NCBI GenBank assembly: GCA_002083475.1
Contig: LWDI01000051.1
Coordinates: 1 to 8,337, forward strand
DNA length: 8,337 bases
Source of the DNA: Proteobacteria bacterium SG_bin5
Lineage (GTDB): Bacteria > Pseudomonadota > Alphaproteobacteria > Sphingomonadales > Sphingomonadaceae
Reading direction: 5' to 3'
The position numbers were made by a program, and so were the translations under genes. Shown piece after piece: positions 6,462-8,337 of this stretch; the stretch's first letter is position 1, and every line of letters begins with the position of its first letter. The notes under the pieces were generated by a model, which did no database searches, had not been told where the DNA came from, and saw only the letters and a list, made by a program, of their open reading frames with translations.

Positions 6462-7365
6462 CCATGCGCTGTCGCACCGCGCGCTGCCCGCCGATTACGA
6501 CCCCGCCGATCCCGACCCCTGGCTCGCGCTGAAGCTCGATCGATCGCTGCCTTTCGACGCCGAGGCCAAGGCGGCGCTGATCCGCGACCAATCCTCGCCG
6601 AGCCGGCGCTATCTGCTGCCGTTCGTGCGGCCGGTCGCGCGGTTGGTGATCATCCTCGCCAAGCTGATCCACACCATCAGCCCGCGCTGGCCCCACGCCC
6701 CGCGCCTGCTGCATTGGAGCATCGCCTTCGGGATGAAGCATTTCCTGACGCCCGAGGCCAATCTGCTCATCTTGCGCCATTTCCATCTGGGCGCCGAGAT
6801 TTTGCGCTTCATCTCCGACAATGCCACGCCCGGCTTCCACCCCGCGCTGAAGCCGATGCGCCCGCGGCGGGTGGAGGATGTGAAGCCGCGACTGTTCCTC
6901 GATCATGACCTGAACATCTTCAACTATCTGATCCAGCTCAACGCCGAGCTCAACCGGCGCGGCGCGCGGATCGAGCGGCGGGCGGAACTCGATTTTTCGG
7001 CGATCAGCGAGCATGTCGCGCTCGATCCGCTGCCCAGGGGATGGTGCAACGTGATCGATCTGCACAGCGCGATCGAGCTTTACACCCCCGCTTATGCCTT
7101 GCTGCTCACCGATCGCGACTTCTGGCGCGCGTCCAACTCGCTCCAGCTCGACGAGACGATCGGGCTCTACGCCGCGCGGCTGACGGGGGAGGAAAAACAT
7201 CTGGCGATGATCAACAACCGCCACCCGCTGGTGCCGCGGATCACGCTCGACGCGGGCTTCCGGCTGATGCTGCACGGCCTTTCGACCGAAGTGCTCCACG
7301 GCTTTCTACGGCAGCTGAAAGCGCGGCAGCGCGATGGCGGCGCCCCGGCTCGACCGGCGGCGTAA
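6454..7365 (+). CDS. Uncharacterised protein, third gene of the lipid-like operon
   Basis: I do not recognise this 303-residue protein. It has no signal peptide. Residues about 60-75 (RPVARLVIILAKLIHTI) and 101-120 (EANLLILRHFHLGAEILRFI) are hydrophobic and could be amphipathic or membrane-associated helices. Several His/acidic clusters stand out: HFHLGAE (109-115), DHDLNIFN (150-157), DLHSAIELY (202-210) and LDETIGLY (232-239), followed by NNRHPLVP (254-261). Their number and helical setting could indicate a metal site or an active site, but no known motif fits well enough to name. Residues 292-303 form a short low-complexity Ala/Pro tail. The start overlaps the end of the oxidase gene by eight bases and is preceded by GGAGG nine bases upstream, so the two are translationally coupled. 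It ends 46 bp before a strong terminator, closing the operon. A partner or tailoring role alongside the condensing enzyme and oxidase is inferred from context alone. Confidence 0.85.
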   Translation: MSDHALSHRALPADYDPADPDPWLALKLDRSLPFDAEAKAALIRDQSSPSRRYLLPFVRPVARLVIILAKLIHTISPRWPHAPRLLHWSIAFGMKHFLTPEANLLILRHFHLGAEILRFISDNATPGFHPALKPMRPRRVEDVKPRLFLDHDLNIFNYLIQLNAELNRRGARIERRAELDFSAISEHVALDPLPRGWCNVIDLHSAIELYTPAYALLLTDRDFWRASNSLQLDETIGLYAARLTGEEKHLAMINNRHPLVPRITLDAGFRLMLHGLSTEVLHGFLRQLKARQRDGGAPARPAA

Positions 7366-7411
7366 TCACCGTCGCCCCAACGACCGCGCGGCGCGGCGCG
7401 TTCGGGAAACG

Positions 7412-7448
7412 AAAAACCCCGCCGACCCGGAAGGGCGGCGGGGTTTTT
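7412..7448. terminator. Bidirectional intrinsic terminator
   Basis: A 13-bp perfect stem (AAAAACCCCGCCG at 7412-7424 with CGGCGGGGTTTTT at 7436-7448) is capped by an inner CCC/GGG helix with a GGAA tetraloop. The A-run on the left and T-run on the right give a U-tract on either strand. It ends the plus-strand operon 46 bp after its last stop. On the minus strand it begins 2 nt after the CCA of tRNA-Val, so it ends both convergent units. Confidence 0.93.
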
Positions 7449-7450
7449 GA

Positions 7451-7525
7451 TGGTGGGCGTGGCAAGGATTGAACTTGCGACCCCTGCGATGTCAACACAG
7501 TGCTCTACCACTGAGCTACACGCCC
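7451..7525 (-). tRNA. tRNA-Val (anticodon GAC)
   Basis: The minus strand folds into a full 75-nt cloverleaf with encoded CCA. The acceptor stem is GGGCGTG with CACGCCC, the D arm GCTC-AGTGGTA-GAGC, the anticodon arm CTGTG-TTGACAT-CGCAG, the variable loop GGGTC, and the T arm GCAAG-TTCAATC-CTTGC, with discriminator A and CCA at the end. The anticodon GAC, read from positions 34-36 of the seven-base loop, decodes GUC and GUU valine codons. All stems pair, with one T-G wobble in the anticodon stem. The gene lies 58 bp downstream of cpdR on the same strand, so co-transcription with it or an own promoter in that gap are both possible. Confidence 0.97.
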
Positions 7526-7583
7526 ACGAGGAAGCGCCGCATAACCGCGCGCGCGGCGCGGCGCAAGCAGTTTTGCGCGGCGC

Positions 7584-7967
7584 TCAGGGGCGCAGCGTCG
7601 CCTGACCGCCCTCGAACAACCGATCGACCTCCAGCACCAGATCGCGCAGGTGGAACGGCTTGGAAAGCACCCGCGCATTGGGCATGGCATGGCCCGCCTT
7701 CAGCGTCACCGCCGCGAAGCCGGTGATGAACATCACCCGCAGATCGGGCGCGATCTCGCCCGCTTTTTGCGCGAGTTCGATCCCGTCCATCTCGGGCATC
7801 ACGATATCGGTGAGCAGGAGATCGAAATGCTCGGTCTGGATCAGCGGCAACGCGGCGGTGCCGCGATCGACCGCCGCCACCGCATAGCCCGCGCGTTCGA
7901 GCGCGCGCGTCAGATAAGCGCGCATCACGTCATCGTCTTCGGCGAGGAGGATTCGGGGCATCGTCAT
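7584..7967 (-). CDS. cpdR: CpdR-like single-domain response regulator
   Basis: This 127-residue protein is a stand-alone receiver domain with no output domain. It starts MTMPRILLAEDDDVMRAYL, giving the acidic pair Asp11/Asp12. The phosphoacceptor is Asp54 in LLLTDIVMPEMDG, the conserved Thr is Thr82 in FITGF, and the conserved Lys is Lys103 in LSKPF. In Caulobacter, unphosphorylated CpdR acts as a ClpXP adaptor in cell-cycle proteolysis and receives phosphate through the CckA-ChpT relay; the length and wording of this protein fit CpdR best, though another single-domain receiver cannot be excluded. I chose the ATG at 7967 because AAGGA lies eight bases upstream; starts at 7976 (too close to that site) and 7961 are alternatives. 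The same frame stays open further upstream to 8096, but that extension is non-conserved-looking and overlaps the divergent gene. tRNA-Val follows on the same strand. Confidence 0.86.
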   Translation of the reverse strand: MTMPRILLAEDDDVMRAYLTRALERAGYAVAAVDRGTAALPLIQTEHFDLLLTDIVMPEMDGIELAQKAGEIAPDLRVMFITGFAAVTLKAGHAMPNARVLSKPFHLRDLVLEVDRLFEGGQATLRP

Positions 7968-8053
7968 GGCGGCCATCCTTATCCGCCAACCCTTAAAAGT
8001 TTTCCAGCCATCGCCCCTGTTCGCCCAGGGCGCGCGCGGTAAATTGCGGCGTG

Positions 8054-8337
8054 ATGATCGCGCGCGCTTCCTTCGATCGGCTGGGACCGATGCCACCGAC
8101 GAGTCCCGTCATCGTCTCGGTGCCGCATGGCGGGCGCGATTATCCCGCCGCGATGCTGCCGCTGCTCGCGCTGCCGCTGGAAGCGCTGCGTCCGCTCGAG
8201 GATCGCCATATCGACGCCCTCGCGCGCGCCGCTTGGGCGGGCGAGACGATGCTGATCCAGCGGCTGCCGCGCGCCTGGATCGATCTCAACCGCGGCGAAG
8301 ACGAGCGCGATCCGGCGATCGACGCGGGCGCCGATCC
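8054..8337 (+). CDS. N-formylglutamate amidohydrolase family protein, partial
   Basis: Only the first 94 residues are present; the frame is open to the right edge and the C-terminus lies outside. The visible part has the family landmarks: VIVSVPHGGRDYP (residues 19-31), EDRHIDALARAA (49-60, with likely metal or active-site acidic and His residues) and WIDLNRGEDERDP (75-87). Enzymes of this family hydrolyse N-formyl-L-glutamate to glutamate and formate at the end of one histidine degradation route. Many alphaproteobacterial paralogs outside hut operons have unproven substrates, so I give no gene symbol. The start is uncertain: GTG at 8051, ATG at 8054 and ATG at 8093 (just before PPTSPV) are all possible, and none has a strong ribosome binding site. 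It is divergent from cpdR across a gap of about 86 bp that must hold both promoters. Confidence 0.85.
   Translation, partial: MIARASFDRLGPMPPTSPVIVSVPHGGRDYPAAMLPLLALPLEALRPLEDRHIDALARAAWAGETMLIQRLPRAWIDLNRGEDERDPAIDAGAD

Noticed and set aside
6292..7299. A 335-codon open frame on the minus strand opposite the third operon gene
   Set aside because: Its composition is that of an antisense shadow. The plus-strand frame has a good ribosome binding site, operon coupling and a terminator after it.
7561..7578. Hairpin GCGCAA-GCAGTT-TTGCGC just after cpdR as a terminator before the tRNA
   Set aside because: The stem is only 6 bp and is not followed by a U-run on the minus strand. Termination between cpdR and the tRNA is therefore not supported.
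7968..8096. N-terminal extension of CpdR to an ATG at 8096
   Set aside because: Receiver proteins of this family begin just before the MPRILLAEDD stretch. The extension is Arg-rich, lacks a ribosome binding site and overlaps the start of the divergent amidohydrolase gene.

Overview
The window is very GC-rich with strong codon bias. Its gene content (a CpdR-type single-domain response regulator, a stand-alone N-formylglutamate amidohydrolase, tRNA-Val(GAC), and a fused LplT-Aas-like protein) points to an alphaproteobacterium, most likely a sphingomonad. That placement is inferred from gene content only. The sequence looks chromosomal: I see no insertion sequence, integrase, CRISPR array or plasmid gene.

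Left part (1-3745, minus strand). A partial gene running off the left edge encodes an N-terminal membrane anchor, a charged helix and a long proline run, resembling the N-terminus of a DUF2339-type membrane protein. Upstream of it on the same strand is a 1137-residue three-part protein. It joins an MFS lysophospholipid-flippase-like domain, a PlsC acyltransferase and an AMP-forming acyl-ACP/CoA synthetase, all with intact motifs.

Centre (3746-7365, plus strand). A TetR-family regulator is transcribed divergently from the acyltransferase fusion. After it comes a tight three-gene operon: a FabH-like ketoacyl synthase III with a complete Cys-His-Asn triad, a heme-oxygenase-fold diiron oxidase-like protein, and a 303-residue protein I do not recognise. 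The last two junctions are a 3-nt gap and an 8-nt overlap. Both intergenic regions, before the regulator and before the operon, carry a pair of related 17-bp inverted repeats at almost the same spacing (23 and 22 bp). The simplest reading is that the TetR protein controls its own gene, the divergent acyltransferase and the operon as one regulon. Together the genes suggest acyl-chain activation and transfer, C-C condensation of acyl groups and an O2-dependent oxidation: a lipid-modification or hydrocarbon-like pathway of unknown product. This is the most interesting part of the window.

Right part (7366-8337). A long bidirectional hairpin terminator separates the plus-strand operon from a convergent minus-strand unit made of cpdR and tRNA-Val(GAC). 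Divergent from cpdR, a gene for an N-formylglutamate amidohydrolase-family protein starts and runs off the right edge.
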